The notes: generated from the sequence alone by a model not told the origin. A DNA stretch of 52,593 nucleotides from Sinorhizobium shofinae (GCA_001704765.1 MBFK01000164.1:1-52593); one strand, 5' to 3'. Positions 18,657 through 28,413 are shown, numbered from the stretch's first letter. Numbers and translations are program-made.

Positions 18657-19496
18657 ATGACCGGCAAAATCTTGGTTCTCGCGGCGAGCGGTAATGTCGG
18701 CAGCAAGCTGACCCGCGTGCTTGTCGAAAAGGGTGAACGCGTCAAGGCAGCAAGTCGCAAGACAACGCCGGTGGCCGGTGCAGAGGCCGTTGCCTTCGAC
18801 TATGAGGACTGTTCAACCTACCGAGGTGCACTCGAGGGTGTCGATCGCGCTTTCGTCATTGCTCCGGGCGGATATCTCGATCCGGCTGCCCTGCTGGCGC
18901 CGATCATCCAGGCCGCTGCGGCCCGCGGCATAAAGATCGTCCTGATGACCCTTCTTGGTGCCGACGCGGACGACGATCATCCCTATCGTCAGGTAGAGCT
19001 CTTCCTCGGGAAGACGGGCGCACAATTTGTCGTCGTTCGGCCCAACTGGTTCGACGACAATTTTCACAACTACTGGCTCGAAGGCATTCGTCACGGCACC
19101 ATCACGCTACCGGCTGCGGAGGGAAAGACCAGCTTCATTGATATACGCGACGCGGCGGAAAGTGCCGCGGCGGCGCTGACAAACGACGCGTTCAATGGTC
19201 AGGCTTACGATCTCACCGGCCCCGAGGCATTGAGTTATGCCGAAGCGGCGACCATCCTCTCCCGCGTCACCGGAAAACCGATTGCCTATGAGCCGGTCGA
19301 TGACGGGACCTTCGTCGGCATGCTCACCGATGCCGGAATGCCGGCCGCCTATGCCGGCTATCTGGCGGGACTATTCGGGCACGTGCGGAAGGGTCGGATG
19401 GCTCTGGTGACCCATGACGTCGAGAAGCTGACCGGCAAGCCGCCCCGCACGCTTGAAACCTATGCCAGAGACAATCTTGCCGCGTTGACGGCATGA
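18657..19496 (+). CDS. NmrA-like/atypical SDR NAD(P)-binding protein
   Basis: 279 residues. The Rossmann start ILVLAASGNVGSKLTRVL has the GxxGxxG-type loop in the variant form ASGNVG. RPNWFDDNFHNYW and the FIDIRDAAESAAAAL segment place it with NmrA/QorB-like atypical short-chain dehydrogenases. The classical YxxxK pair is not evident, so it may be a quinone reductase or a redox sensor. AGGAGGGAGGCAGG gives a strong ribosome site. It stands in line with the VOC gene upstream but with its own 117-base gap. Confidence 0.85.
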   Translation: MTGKILVLAASGNVGSKLTRVLVEKGERVKAASRKTTPVAGAEAVAFDYEDCSTYRGALEGVDRAFVIAPGGYLDPAALLAPIIQAAAARGIKIVLMTLLGADADDDHPYRQVELFLGKTGAQFVVVRPNWFDDNFHNYWLEGIRHGTITLPAAEGKTSFIDIRDAAESAAAALTNDAFNGQAYDLTGPEALSYAEAATILSRVTGKPIAYEPVDDGTFVGMLTDAGMPAAYAGYLAGLFGHVRKGRMALVTHDVEKLTGKPPRTLETYARDNLAALTA

Positions 19497-19613
19497 TCTC
19501 TGCCGGCAAATCGCCAGCCTTATCCGCCGGCACTCGGCGGCGCTTTCCGCTTGATCGCCGCTCTAGGGCCCTCTATCTCATGATCTCCCACCGAAGAGAT
19601 CCCGGAGAGACCC

Positions 19614-21722
19614 TTGTCCGTTTTCAAGAACCTGCCCGCCGCGCCCGTCGCTCACAAGAGGCCGCTCACGGATACGCGCCACGGCATTAGCCGGACCGAT
19701 GATTACGCGTGGCTCAGGGCCGACAACTGGCAGGCGATGTTCAAGGATCCGTCGATCCTCGACCCGGAAATCCGCCGCCATCTCGAGGCGGAAAACCACT
19801 ACATGAACGCCGCCATGGCGGACACGAAGGATCTGCAGAAAGCGCTGTTTGCCGAGATGCGCGGCCGCATCAAGGAGGACGATTCGTCCGTGCCGATGAA
19901 GGACGGCACCTTTGCCTATGGCACATCCTACGTGAAGGGCGGCGAGCATCCGCGCTATTTCCGCATCCCGCGCGATGGAGCCGCCAGCGACGAGACGATC
20001 CGCCAAGTGCTGCTCGACGGCGACAAGGAAGCCAAGGGCAAGGCTTACTTCCGCATCGCCGGCCTTGACCATTCGAGCGACCATGCCCGCGGCATCTGGG
20101 GCTATGACGACAAGGGATCGGAATATTTCACGCTGAAGATACGCGATCTTGCGACCGGCGAGGACCTTGCCGACGTGGTCGAGAATACCGGCGGCGGCGG
20201 GGCCTGGGCGCCGGACGGCAAGAGCTTCTTCTATACCGTCCTCGACGAGAACCACCGGCCGTCGAGAATCTACCACCACGTCGTCGGCACGCGGCAGTCG
20301 GAGGATCGGCTGGTCTATGAAGAATCGAACCCCGGCTTCTTCATGTCGGTCGGCGGATCGCTGCTCGACGACTTCATCTATATCGACATCCATGATCACG
20401 AGACCAGCGAATACCGGCTACTTTCGACCAACGACCTGACGGCCGAGCCGCAGATCGTGGCGGAACGCGTGACCGGTCTTGAATATTCCATGACCGAAGG
20501 CGGCGAGGTCTTCTACATTCTCACCAATGCCGACGGCGCTAAGGATTTCAAGATCATGGAAGCGCCGGTGGAAGCGTCCCAGAAGGAAAACTGGCGCGAG
20601 GTCGTGCCGCACCGGCCGGGCACACTGATCCTCAGCCACATGGCCTATGCCCGCCACCTCGTCTGGCTGCAGCGCCGCGAGGGCCTACCGGAAATCGTCA
20701 TCCGCGACCGGAAAACCGGTGAGGAACATGCGGTCGCCTTTGCAGAGGAGGCCTATTCGCTGGGACTCTCGGGTGCCGCCGAATACGACACCGACATCAT
20801 CCGCTTCTCCTATTCGTCGATGACGACGCCCTCGCAACTCTTCGACTACAACATGGCGACGCGCGAGCGCACGCTACTGAAGACACAAGAAGTGCCCTCC
20901 GGCCACGATGCGGATGATTACGCGACCCGCCGCGTCTTCGCTCCGGCTTCGGACGGCGCCACGGTTCCGGTGACGCTTCTCTATCACAAGAATACGCCCC
21001 TCGATGGTTCGGCGCCGTGCCTGCTCTATGGTTACGGTGCCTACGGCATCACCATTCCAGCCGCCTTCAACACCAATTGCCTGTCGCTCGTCGACCGCGG
21101 CTTCGTCTATGCCATCGCCCATATTCGCGGCGGCAAGGACAAGGGCTTCCAATGGTACGAAGACGGCAAGATGGCGAAGAAGACCAATACGTTCAGGGAC
21201 TTCATCGCCGCCGCTGATTATCTGAATCAGCAGAAGTTCACATCCTACGCGAACATCATCGCCGAGGGCGGTTCGGCCGGCGGCATGCTGATGGGAGCAA
21301 TCGCCAACATGGCGCCGGAGAAATTCAGGGGGATCATCGCCGCCGTCCCCTTCGTCGACGTCTTGAATACCATGCTGGACGACACTCTGCCGCTGACGCC
21401 ACCGGAATGGCCCGAATGGGGCAATCCGATCGAGAGCGCCGAATTCTACAACATCATTGCCGGCTACTCGCCCTATGACAATGTGGATGCCAGGCCCTAT
21501 CCGGCGATCCTGGCGCTCGGCGGATTGACCGATCCGCGCGTCACCTATTGGGAACCGGCGAAATGGGTCGCCAGGCTGCGGGAGAAGACGACCGGCAGCG
21601 AGCCTATCCTGTTGAAGACCAACATGGATGCCGGACATGGCGGCGCCTCAGGGCGTTTCCAGCGGCTGGAAGAAATCGCGTTCGAATACGCCTTCGCCAT
21701 CAAGGTCGCCGGCAAGATCTAG
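19614..21722 (+). CDS. ptrB: Oligopeptidase B (protease II), S9 family
   Basis: 702 residues. The N-terminal beta-propeller (about 70-420) and C-terminal hydrolase domain match oligopeptidase B. The catalytic triad can be placed: Ser554 in EGGSAGGM, Asp640 in GGLTDPRV and His675 in DAGHGG; the spacings are very close to those of the E. coli enzyme. It cleaves short peptides after Lys or Arg in the cytoplasm. The start is a TTG at 19614 (GGAGAG upstream), which gives the family's usual first residues; no better ATG is close. Confidence 0.95.
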   Translation: MSVFKNLPAAPVAHKRPLTDTRHGISRTDDYAWLRADNWQAMFKDPSILDPEIRRHLEAENHYMNAAMADTKDLQKALFAEMRGRIKEDDSSVPMKDGTFAYGTSYVKGGEHPRYFRIPRDGAASDETIRQVLLDGDKEAKGKAYFRIAGLDHSSDHARGIWGYDDKGSEYFTLKIRDLATGEDLADVVENTGGGGAWAPDGKSFFYTVLDENHRPSRIYHHVVGTRQSEDRLVYEESNPGFFMSVGGSLLDDFIYIDIHDHETSEYRLLSTNDLTAEPQIVAERVTGLEYSMTEGGEVFYILTNADGAKDFKIMEAPVEASQKENWREVVPHRPGTLILSHMAYARHLVWLQRREGLPEIVIRDRKTGEEHAVAFAEEAYSLGLSGAAEYDTDIIRFSYSSMTTPSQLFDYNMATRERTLLKTQEVPSGHDADDYATRRVFAPASDGATVPVTLLYHKNTPLDGSAPCLLYGYGAYGITIPAAFNTNCLSLVDRGFVYAIAHIRGGKDKGFQWYEDGKMAKKTNTFRDFIAAADYLNQQKFTSYANIIAEGGSAGGMLMGAIANMAPEKFRGIIAAVPFVDVLNTMLDDTLPLTPPEWPEWGNPIESAEFYNIIAGYSPYDNVDARPYPAILALGGLTDPRVTYWEPAKWVARLREKTTGSEPILLKTNMDAGHGGASGRFQRLEEIAFEYAFAIKVAGKI

Positions 21723-21733
21723 GAGGAGCGCCC

Positions 21734-22261
21734 ATGCCGGTCTATGTCGCGCTGCTTAGGGCCGTCAACGTCGGCGGTACCGGTACGCTTCCCATGGCGG
21801 AGCTGAAGGCCATCTGCGAGGATCTCGGCTTTGCCGACGTCAAGACCTACATCCAGAGCGGCAACGTGCTGTTCCGTTCCGAACTTGCCGAAACCAAGGT
21901 TCAGCGCAAACTCGAGGCGGCGCTGGCGGAACGGATGGGCAAGACGCCAGGTGTGCTGCTCCGCAGCCGGCGTGAACTCGAGGCGGTCGCGGCAAAGGCG
22001 CCGTTTCCGGATGCCAAGCCGAATTTCCTGCTCATCACATTCCTGCCGGAGCCACCCGCCGCGGACGCGCTCGACAAGCTCGTCGCCCCGAATGGAGAGG
22101 AAGTGAAGATCGACGGGCGGGAGATCTATATCCACTATCCGAATGGATCGGGACGGTCGAAGCTGAAGCTACCGGCGCTGAAGCCTGGCACGGCACGCAA
22201 TCTCAACACCGTGCGCAAGCTTGCGGAACTGGTCGCTGCTCTGGAGGATGATGGCGCCTGA
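21734..22261 (+). CDS. DUF1697 family protein
   Basis: 175 residues. MPVYVALLRAVNVGGTGTLPM, the IQSGNVLF strand and the final TARNLNTVRKLAEL are the signature of DUF1697. The family has no firmly established function. It follows ptrB by 11 bases with a strong AGGAGGAG ribosome site, so the two are co-transcribed. Confidence 0.93.
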   Translation: MPVYVALLRAVNVGGTGTLPMAELKAICEDLGFADVKTYIQSGNVLFRSELAETKVQRKLEAALAERMGKTPGVLLRSRRELEAVAAKAPFPDAKPNFLLITFLPEPPAADALDKLVAPNGEEVKIDGREIYIHYPNGSGRSKLKLPALKPGTARNLNTVRKLAELVAALEDDGA

Positions 22262-22300
22262 CCCGCCTCACGGCCAGAGCCTTCATGGCCATGAAAGCCT

Positions 22301-22915
22301 CTACGCGGCGGGCTGGAACAGCAGCCGCACGAAACTGCGAAAGACGAGGAGTTGATCGGGCAGGCTCTTCGGCTCCTTCAGCGCTTTCGAAAGCACGATG
22401 CCGCCCTCGAGGACGGTCGATACCATATCGGCAAGTTGATCTGCATCCAGCGCTTCCCGCGGCTGATAGACTTGCATGATGTCCCGGAACATGGCGCCGA
22501 AGCGCCGGCGCCACATCAGCGCCGCCTGGCGGTTCATCTCCTGGATTTCCCGATCGAAGGCGCGCTCCTGGGTGCACATCGTGGCGACCAGACAACCCGG
22601 ATGGCCGTTCGGCAGGTCCGAGAGCAATTCTGAAAGCAGCTTCAGTCCGATCAGGAACGCCTGCAGCGGGTCGTCCGCAAGCTCGCGCGCCCGCCCGAAA
22701 ATTTCGTCATAGATTCGCTCGTCGTTCTCGATGTAGCGCTCGAGCAGCGCCTTGGCGAGTTCGTTCTTGTCGCGAAAGTGGTAGAAGAACCCGCTCTTGG
22801 TAATGCCAGTCTCGACGATCAATTCGTCAATCGACGTCGCCCCGAACCCCTTCGCCAGCATCGCGGCTTCGGCGGCATCGAGGATTTTCGCCCGCGTCTC
22901 CTCGCCCTTTCGCAT
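22301..22915 (-). CDS. TetR family transcriptional regulator
   Basis: 204 residues. The N-terminal helix-turn-helix (about residues 4-50, with TSIDELIVETGITKSGFFYHFRDKNEL) is of the TetR/AcrR type; the C-terminal TetR_C domain carries one Cys in GHPGCLVATMCTQ. ATG 22915 is chosen because GGGAG lies 6 bases upstream and because a start at 22948 would place the candidate operator inside the gene. It is divergent from the homocysteine methyltransferase and may control it. The effector is unknown. Confidence 0.92.
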   Translation of the reverse strand: MRKGEETRAKILDAAEAAMLAKGFGATSIDELIVETGITKSGFFYHFRDKNELAKALLERYIENDERIYDEIFGRARELADDPLQAFLIGLKLLSELLSDLPNGHPGCLVATMCTQERAFDREIQEMNRQAALMWRRRFGAMFRDIMQVYQPREALDADQLADMVSTVLEGGIVLSKALKEPKSLPDQLLVFRSFVRLLFQPAA

Positions 22916-22924
22916 TATGCGCTC

Positions 22925-22941
22925 CCGTACCGTCAGTACAG
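22925..22941. promoter_or_regulatory. Candidate TetR operator
   Basis: GTAC-CGTCA-GTAC (22927-22939) is a short dyad immediately upstream of the tetR ribosome site, where an autoregulating TetR protein would be expected to bind. The arms are only 4-5 bases, so the call is tentative. Confidence 0.4.
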
Positions 22942-23131
22942 TTTTCAATTCGGGAATCAGGGGCAGGCCATTCGCCCGTCGCCTGAATCTTACGGCAAGT
23001 TCCTGATGTTACATCGGTATGCGGATAATTGGACAATAGTGTACCGCAAGCCGGCTAGTTTAGCAGATTATAAAAAGGCAGAAATTCTTCCGACGTCGCG
23101 CCAGAACGTCCGCAAAGCACAGGAGGGAACG

Positions 23132-24100
23132 ATGGAACAGGAAATCGCCAAGTACCGACACGACCTGCCGCTCCTAAGGGGAGGCACATTCCTGAGCGAC
23201 GGTGGCATGGAAACGGCGCTGATTTTTCACGAGGGAGTCGAACTGCCGCATTTCGCGTCCTTCGTTCTGCTGTCCTCGGCGGACGGCCGCAGGCAACTGT
23301 TGCGCTATTACACGCGCTATCTCGAAATCGCGCGACGTCACGGAACTGGCTTCGTGCTCGACACTGCCACATGGCGCGCCAATGCCGATTGGGGCGAGAA
23401 GCTCGGCTACGACGCCGAAGCCTTGGATCAGGTTAACCGCGACGCGGTCTACCTGCTCACCGACCTGCGCGCAGAATATGAACGACCTCAGGCGCCGATC
23501 GTGCTCAACGGCGTTATTGGCCCGCGCGGCGACGGCTACAAGGCTGGTCGGATGACGGCGGAGGAAGCGGAGGTCTACCACGCTGCCCAGGTCGCCGCCT
23601 TTGCCAGCAGCGAAGCCGACATGGTAACGGCGGTGACCTTGACGAATGTCGACGAGGCGATCGGCGTCGCGCGCGCGGCCAGGAGCCATGGCATGCCTTG
23701 CGCCATCTCGTTCACGGTCGAGACCGACGGCAGGCTCGTTACCGGCCGCTCACTGCAGCAGGCGATCGAAACGGTGGATGCGGAAACTGGGGGCTATCCG
23801 TACTACTACATGATCAATTGCGCACATCCGAGCCATTTCGAGAGCAGCCTCGATCAGCGCCAGGCCTGGGTGCGGCGGATCGGCGGCATCCGCGCCAACG
23901 CCTCGACGAAGAGCCACGCCGAACTCGATGAAAGCGAGACATTGGACATAGGCGACATGACAGATCTCGCGTTGCGCTATCGCTCGCTCACCGGCCGCAT
24001 GCCGCAGTTGCGCGTTCTCGGCGGCTGCTGCGGTACCGACCACCGCCATATCGCGGCAATTTGCGAGGCCTGCCTGCCACCGGCTGCGCTCAGTGCGTGA
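23132..24100 (+). CDS. Homocysteine S-methyltransferase family protein
   Basis: 322 residues, a single TIM-barrel domain. The zinc ligands are Cys230 (INCAHPSHF) and Cys299-Cys300 (GGCCGTDHRHI). LSDGGMETALIFHEGVELPHFASF is the family opening. Stand-alone members (MmuM/BHMT type) use S-methylmethionine or a betaine-like compound as methyl donor to homocysteine; the donor here is not evident. AGGAGG ribosome site. The divergent tetR gene may regulate it. Confidence 0.9.
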   Translation: MEQEIAKYRHDLPLLRGGTFLSDGGMETALIFHEGVELPHFASFVLLSSADGRRQLLRYYTRYLEIARRHGTGFVLDTATWRANADWGEKLGYDAEALDQVNRDAVYLLTDLRAEYERPQAPIVLNGVIGPRGDGYKAGRMTAEEAEVYHAAQVAAFASSEADMVTAVTLTNVDEAIGVARAARSHGMPCAISFTVETDGRLVTGRSLQQAIETVDAETGGYPYYYMINCAHPSHFESSLDQRQAWVRRIGGIRANASTKSHAELDESETLDIGDMTDLALRYRSLTGRMPQLRVLGGCCGTDHRHIAAICEACLPPAALSA

Positions 24101-24113
24101 TGGCCGGAAAATT

Positions 24114-24133
24114 CCTCCCGCCATGGCGGGAGG
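24114..24133. terminator. Palindromic hairpin after homocysteine methyltransferase
   Basis: A perfect 20-base palindrome (CCTCCCGCCATGGCGGGAGG) begins 13 bases after the stop codon. There is no T-run, so termination is uncertain. Confidence 0.4.
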
Positions 24134-24228
24134 ATCGCCGAAGATCCCGACCCTCGCGAAAAGTGGACCGCTCGTGTAGACTTGCCGGGAAAGGGCGGCC
24201 GGTACTTGAGCAAGGCCGCTGGAGTGTG

Positions 24229-25734
24229 ATGAATTACGTACCGCCCCAATCGGGCTCGGCGACGGCCCCGTTTCCCTTCGACAACAGCTATGCGCGATTG
24301 CCCGCGAATTTCTACGCCCGGGTCGAGCCGACGCCCGTGGCGGAGCCTTGGATGATCAAGCTCAACCGGCCGCTCGCAGAAGAGCTGCGCCTCGATATCG
24401 CAGCGCTCGAACTCGAGGGTGCGGCGATCTTCTCGGGCAACACGGTTCCGGCGGGGGCGGAGCCACTCGCCATGGCCTATGCCGGGCACCAGTTCGGTAC
24501 CTTCGTCCCGCAGCTCGGCGACGGCCGCGCCATCCTGCTTGGCGAAGTCGTCGACCGCAATGGGAAGCGCCGTGATATTCAGCTCAAGGGATCCGGCCAG
24601 ACGCCCTATTCGCGTCGCGGCGACGGGCGTGCAGCGCTTGGGCCGGTGTTGCGCGAATATATCGTCAGCGAGTCGATGCATGCGCTTGGCGTGCCGACCA
24701 CCCGCGCGCTTGCCGCCACGGTGACTGGCCAGCCCGTCTATCGCGAACAGATCCTCCCGGGCGCCGTCTTTACCCGGGTCGCGGCCAGCCATATTCGCGT
24801 TGGAACGTTCCAGTTCTTCGCCGCACGCGGCGACATGGACTCGGTCAAGGCGCTGGCCGACTACGTGGTCGACCGCCACTACCCGGAATTGAAGGCCGAC
24901 GAGAACCCCTATCTGGGCCTCCTCAAGGCGGTGGCGGCTCGCCAGGGGGCGTTGATCGCACGCTGGCTGCACATCGGCTTCATTCACGGCGTGATGAACA
25001 CCGACAACATGACGATTTCCGGCGAGACGATCGACTTCGGACCCTGTGCCTTCATGGACGCTTACGATCCGAAGAAGGTCTTCAGCTCGATCGATCAGTT
25101 CGGCCGCTACGCCTATGTCAACCAACCAGCTATCGGCCAGTGGAACCTCGCCCGCCTTGCCGAAACGCTCGTAACGCTCTTCGATCCCACCGCCGACGTG
25201 GCTGTGAACCTCGCCAATGAGGTTCTCGGCGAATATGGAACGATCTTCCAGAACCATTGGCTCGACGGCATGCGCCGCAAGATCGGGCTTTCGACCGCGG
25301 AAGACGGGGATCTGGAACTGGTGCAAGCATTGTTGGCGCTGATGCACAAAGGGGGCGCGGATTTCACCCTGACCTTCCGAAGGCTTGCTTCGTCGGCGGA
25401 AGACGCAGGCGCCGATGTGGAGCTTGCCAAGCTCTTCCAGGCATCCGAGGCGCTGTCGCCCTGGCTCGAGGACTGGCGCCGCCGGCTCGAGCGCGAAGCG
25501 CGCCAGCCGGCCGAACGCGCCTCAGCCATGCGCGCCGTCAACCCGGCCTTCATTCCGCGCAACCACCGTGTCGAGCAGGCGATCGAAGCGGCGATCGAAA
25601 ATGCAGATTTCTCGCTCTTCGAGGCGCTTCTCGACGTGACCTCGAGGCCTTACGAGGACCAACCGGGACTTGCCGCCTATGCCGCACCGCCGCAGCCTGG
25701 CGAAGAGGTGCTACAAACCTTCTGCGGCACCTGA
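24229..25734 (+). CDS. selO: SelO-type protein adenylyltransferase (YdiU family)
   Basis: 501 residues. This pseudokinase-fold enzyme transfers AMP from ATP to proteins. Seen here: MAYAGHQFGTFVPQLGDGRA, LKGSGQTPYSRRGDGRAALG, the catalytic loop IHGVMNTDNM and the metal-binding DFGPCAFMDAY. The C-terminus ends FCGT, keeping a cysteine (Cys499) three residues from the end, where eukaryotic SelO carries selenocysteine. E. coli SelO is redox-linked. ATG 24229 has GGAG four bases upstream; the longer open frame from 24061 is not needed. Confidence 0.95.
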   Translation: MNYVPPQSGSATAPFPFDNSYARLPANFYARVEPTPVAEPWMIKLNRPLAEELRLDIAALELEGAAIFSGNTVPAGAEPLAMAYAGHQFGTFVPQLGDGRAILLGEVVDRNGKRRDIQLKGSGQTPYSRRGDGRAALGPVLREYIVSESMHALGVPTTRALAATVTGQPVYREQILPGAVFTRVAASHIRVGTFQFFAARGDMDSVKALADYVVDRHYPELKADENPYLGLLKAVAARQGALIARWLHIGFIHGVMNTDNMTISGETIDFGPCAFMDAYDPKKVFSSIDQFGRYAYVNQPAIGQWNLARLAETLVTLFDPTADVAVNLANEVLGEYGTIFQNHWLDGMRRKIGLSTAEDGDLELVQALLALMHKGGADFTLTFRRLASSAEDAGADVELAKLFQASEALSPWLEDWRRRLEREARQPAERASAMRAVNPAFIPRNHRVEQAIEAAIENADFSLFEALLDVTSRPYEDQPGLAAYAAPPQPGEEVLQTFCGT

Positions 25735-26059
25735 CGAGCCGGAGCTCGCTTCGGCTTCCTTAGATCGAAACCGATCTGAGGATAAAAACATGCAGCAAAT
25801 CAAAGCGCTACCGCGACCTTGCGCGTCCGAAAAGACGCGTCGGGCCGCAGTGGGCGCCATTGAAAGGTACGTGCATCGTGTTACCTTTGCAATCGGCGCG
25901 CTGAATGCCGCCACTCGATGCGCATAAGTTGAGACGGAGGTTGGCAGAGGAAATCCGCACGCATCCTTCCTCACTTCGTTCTGTTGCGGCCCGCTCGGGC
26001 CTGCCCGCAAGAACCAGCGGTGCCGCCGCACCGTTCTTCAACTCGTGGAGTTCGAATTC
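25735..26059. other. Intergenic region selO / gcd
   Basis: About 325 bases. The first third is the inverted RIME-like repeat (25755-25840). The rest (25841-26059) must hold the gcd promoter, but no clear hexamers or dyad were seen. Confidence 0.45.
25755..25840 (-). repeat. RIME-like two-hairpin intergenic repeat, copy 2 (inverted)
   Basis: On the minus strand: small hairpin (CGCGTCTTTTCGGACGCG), core GCTTTGATTTGCTGCATG, then the hairpin with arms CTCAGATCGG and CCGATCTAAGG-like. Same order as copies at 7109-7203 and 45298-45385, in the opposite orientation. Confidence 0.75.
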
Positions 26060-28396
26060 ATGCTCATTGTCCCGACGGCGCTTCTCTTCGCACTGATCGG
26101 TCTCGCGCTCAGTGCGGGAGGGACGCAGCTCGTCCTGCTCGGCGGCAGTCCATACTACCTCATCATCGGCTTGGCGTTCCTGCTCACGGCATTGCTGCTC
26201 TTCCGCAGGAGCGCGGCGGCGATTTGGGTCTATACGTTGATCGTCCTCGGCTCGCTCGCCTGGGCGATTTGGGAGGTGGGGTTCGACTGGTGGCAACTCG
26301 GTCCGCGCGGCGGCGTAATCATCCTGCTGGGTTTCTGGCTGCTTACCCCGTGGATCCGGCGGCCGCTCGGTTTCGTCAGCCCCTCGGGCGAACGCTACAG
26401 CGCCGGCGCCTGGCCGCTTGCGCTCGCCAGCCTGATCGCGATCGGTGTCGCGCTCTACTCGATGACACAGGATATCCATGACATTCGCGGCGACCTGCCG
26501 ACTGACATCGTCGCGGCCGACCCCGATCTCGGTGGTAACGCGCCGCCCGGCGAATGGCATCACTATGGCCGCACCCTCTTCGGCCAGCGCTATTCGCCGC
26601 TCGCCCAGATCCACCGGGAAAACGTCGCGACGCTCAAGGTAGCGTGGCAGTACCAGACCGGGGACGTGAAACTGCCGGAGGATGTCGGCGAGACCACCTA
26701 TCAGGTGACGCCCTTGAAGGTGAAGGACACCCTCTATCTCTGCACGCCGCATAATTGGGCGATCGCGCTCGACGCTGCGACCGGCAAGGAGAAATGGAAA
26801 TATGATTCGAACTCCGGGCTGAACCCGGACCGTCAGCACCAAACCTGCCGCGGTGTCACCTATTGGGCCGATCCGGCGGCTGCCGGCGGCAGTCCTTGTG
26901 CAGAGCGCATCTACCTGCCGACCTCGGACGCCCGCCTGATCGCGCTCGATGCCGCAAACGGTACGGTCTGCACCGGCTTTGCCGACCAAGGCGTTCTGCA
27001 CCTCGAAGAGGGCATGCGGTACAATCCCGCCGGCTATTACTATTCGACGTCGCCACCGGTCGCCGGCGCCGGCAAGATCATCGTCGGCGGCGCCGTCAAC
27101 GACAATTATTCGACGCAGGAACAGTCCGGCGTCATTCGCGCCTTCGACATCAAAACAGGGGCGCTCGTTTGGAACTGGGACAGTGGCAATCCCGAGCAGA
27201 CGGCGCCACTGCCGCCCGGCCAGTTCTACACGACGAATTCGCCGAACAGCTGGTCGGTCTCCTCCGTCGACGAGGCCCTCGGGCTCATCTATATCCCGCT
27301 TGGCAACCAGGTGCCCGACCAGCTCGGCATGGGGCGCAGCGAGCATGTGGAGAAGTACTCCTCCTCTATCGTCGCGCTCGACATCAATACGGGTGCGGTG
27401 CGTTGGGTCAGGCAGACGGTGCACCACGACCTCTGGGACATGGACGTGCCGGCGCAGCCGGTGCTGCTCGACATCACCAAGGAAGACGGAAGCGTCGTCC
27501 CGGCGCTCGTCGGCCCGACCAAGCAGGGCGATGTCTATGTGCTCGACCGCCGTAGCGGAGAAGCGATCATCCCGGTCGAGGAAGTGCCTGCCCCCGGTGG
27601 CGCGATCGCGGAGGATTTCACCGCTCCGACCCAGCCGGTCTCCGGCCTCACCTTCATGCCGCCGCCGCTTAGGGAGCGCGACATGTGGGGGATTACCATG
27701 TTCGACCAGCTCGCCTGCCGGATCGAGTTCCTCTCCTTGAAATATGAGGGCCGCTATACGCCCCCGTCTCTCGAAGGAACACTCGTCTATCCCGGCAATT
27801 TTGGCACCTTCAACTGGGGCTCGGTCGCCGTCGACCCGGAGCGCCAGACCATGTTCGGAATGCCCACCTATCTCGCCTTTACCTCGCGGCTCGTCCCGCG
27901 CGACCAGATCCCTCCCAAGGGCGAAGACGAAAAGGGTAGCGAGCAAGGGCTCAACCGCAACGAGGGGGCGCCGTACGGCGTCTATATGGGTCCCTTCCTC
28001 GGTCCCCTGCAGATTCCCTGCCAGGCGCCTCCCTGGGGCTATGTCGCGGGCGCCGATCTCAGGACCGGCAAGATCGCCTACAAGCACAAGAGCGGTACCG
28101 TCTACGACATGACGCCGCTGCCGCTTCCTTTCCGGCTTGGCGTGCCCGGTATCGGCGGGCCGATCATCACCAAGGGTGGCGTCGCCTTTCTCGGCGCAAC
28201 GGTCGACAATTTCCTGAGGGCCTATGACCTCACCACAGGCGACCAGCTCTGGGAGGCGCGGCTTCCGGCCGGCGGCCAGGCGACACCGATGACCTACATG
28301 GTCGGCGACAAGCAATATCTGCTGATGGTCGCAGGCGGACACGGCTCGGTCGGGACCAAGCCGGGCGACTATGTGATCGCCTATACGCTGCCCTGA
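26060..28396 (+). CDS. gcd: Membrane-bound PQQ-dependent glucose dehydrogenase
   Basis: About 778 residues. Five hydrophobic spans (about residues 3-135) anchor it in the inner membrane; the rest is the eight-bladed quinoprotein propeller in the periplasm, with HHYGRTLFGQRYSPL, TYQVTPLKVKDTLYLCTPHN, VHHDLWDMDVPAQP and the C-terminal GGHGSVGTKPGDY motifs. It oxidises glucose to gluconolactone and passes electrons to ubiquinone; in soil bacteria this is the main route to acid release. PQQ synthesis genes are not in the window. ATG 26060 has GGAG 9 bases upstream; a GTG at 26045 is also possible. Confidence 0.95.
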   Translation: MLIVPTALLFALIGLALSAGGTQLVLLGGSPYYLIIGLAFLLTALLLFRRSAAAIWVYTLIVLGSLAWAIWEVGFDWWQLGPRGGVIILLGFWLLTPWIRRPLGFVSPSGERYSAGAWPLALASLIAIGVALYSMTQDIHDIRGDLPTDIVAADPDLGGNAPPGEWHHYGRTLFGQRYSPLAQIHRENVATLKVAWQYQTGDVKLPEDVGETTYQVTPLKVKDTLYLCTPHNWAIALDAATGKEKWKYDSNSGLNPDRQHQTCRGVTYWADPAAAGGSPCAERIYLPTSDARLIALDAANGTVCTGFADQGVLHLEEGMRYNPAGYYYSTSPPVAGAGKIIVGGAVNDNYSTQEQSGVIRAFDIKTGALVWNWDSGNPEQTAPLPPGQFYTTNSPNSWSVSSVDEALGLIYIPLGNQVPDQLGMGRSEHVEKYSSSIVALDINTGAVRWVRQTVHHDLWDMDVPAQPVLLDITKEDGSVVPALVGPTKQGDVYVLDRRSGEAIIPVEEVPAPGGAIAEDFTAPTQPVSGLTFMPPPLRERDMWGITMFDQLACRIEFLSLKYEGRYTPPSLEGTLVYPGNFGTFNWGSVAVDPERQTMFGMPTYLAFTSRLVPRDQIPPKGEDEKGSEQGLNRNEGAPYGVYMGPFLGPLQIPCQAPPWGYVAGADLRTGKIAYKHKSGTVYDMTPLPLPFRLGVPGIGGPIITKGGVAFLGATVDNFLRAYDLTTGDQLWEARLPAGGQATPMTYMVGDKQYLLMVAGGHGSVGTKPGDYVIAYTLP

Positions 28397-28413
28397 TGGC
28401 GATCGATTGCTGA

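Noticed and set aside
22273..22300. Inverted repeat AGAGCCTTCATGG/CCATGAAAGCCTCT between DUF1697 and tetR
   Set aside because: The arms pair only with a bulge and lack a T-run; possibly a weak bidirectional terminator but not strong enough to list.
23977..25347. 456-codon minus-strand frame
   Set aside because: Antisense shadow of the methyltransferase and selO genes.
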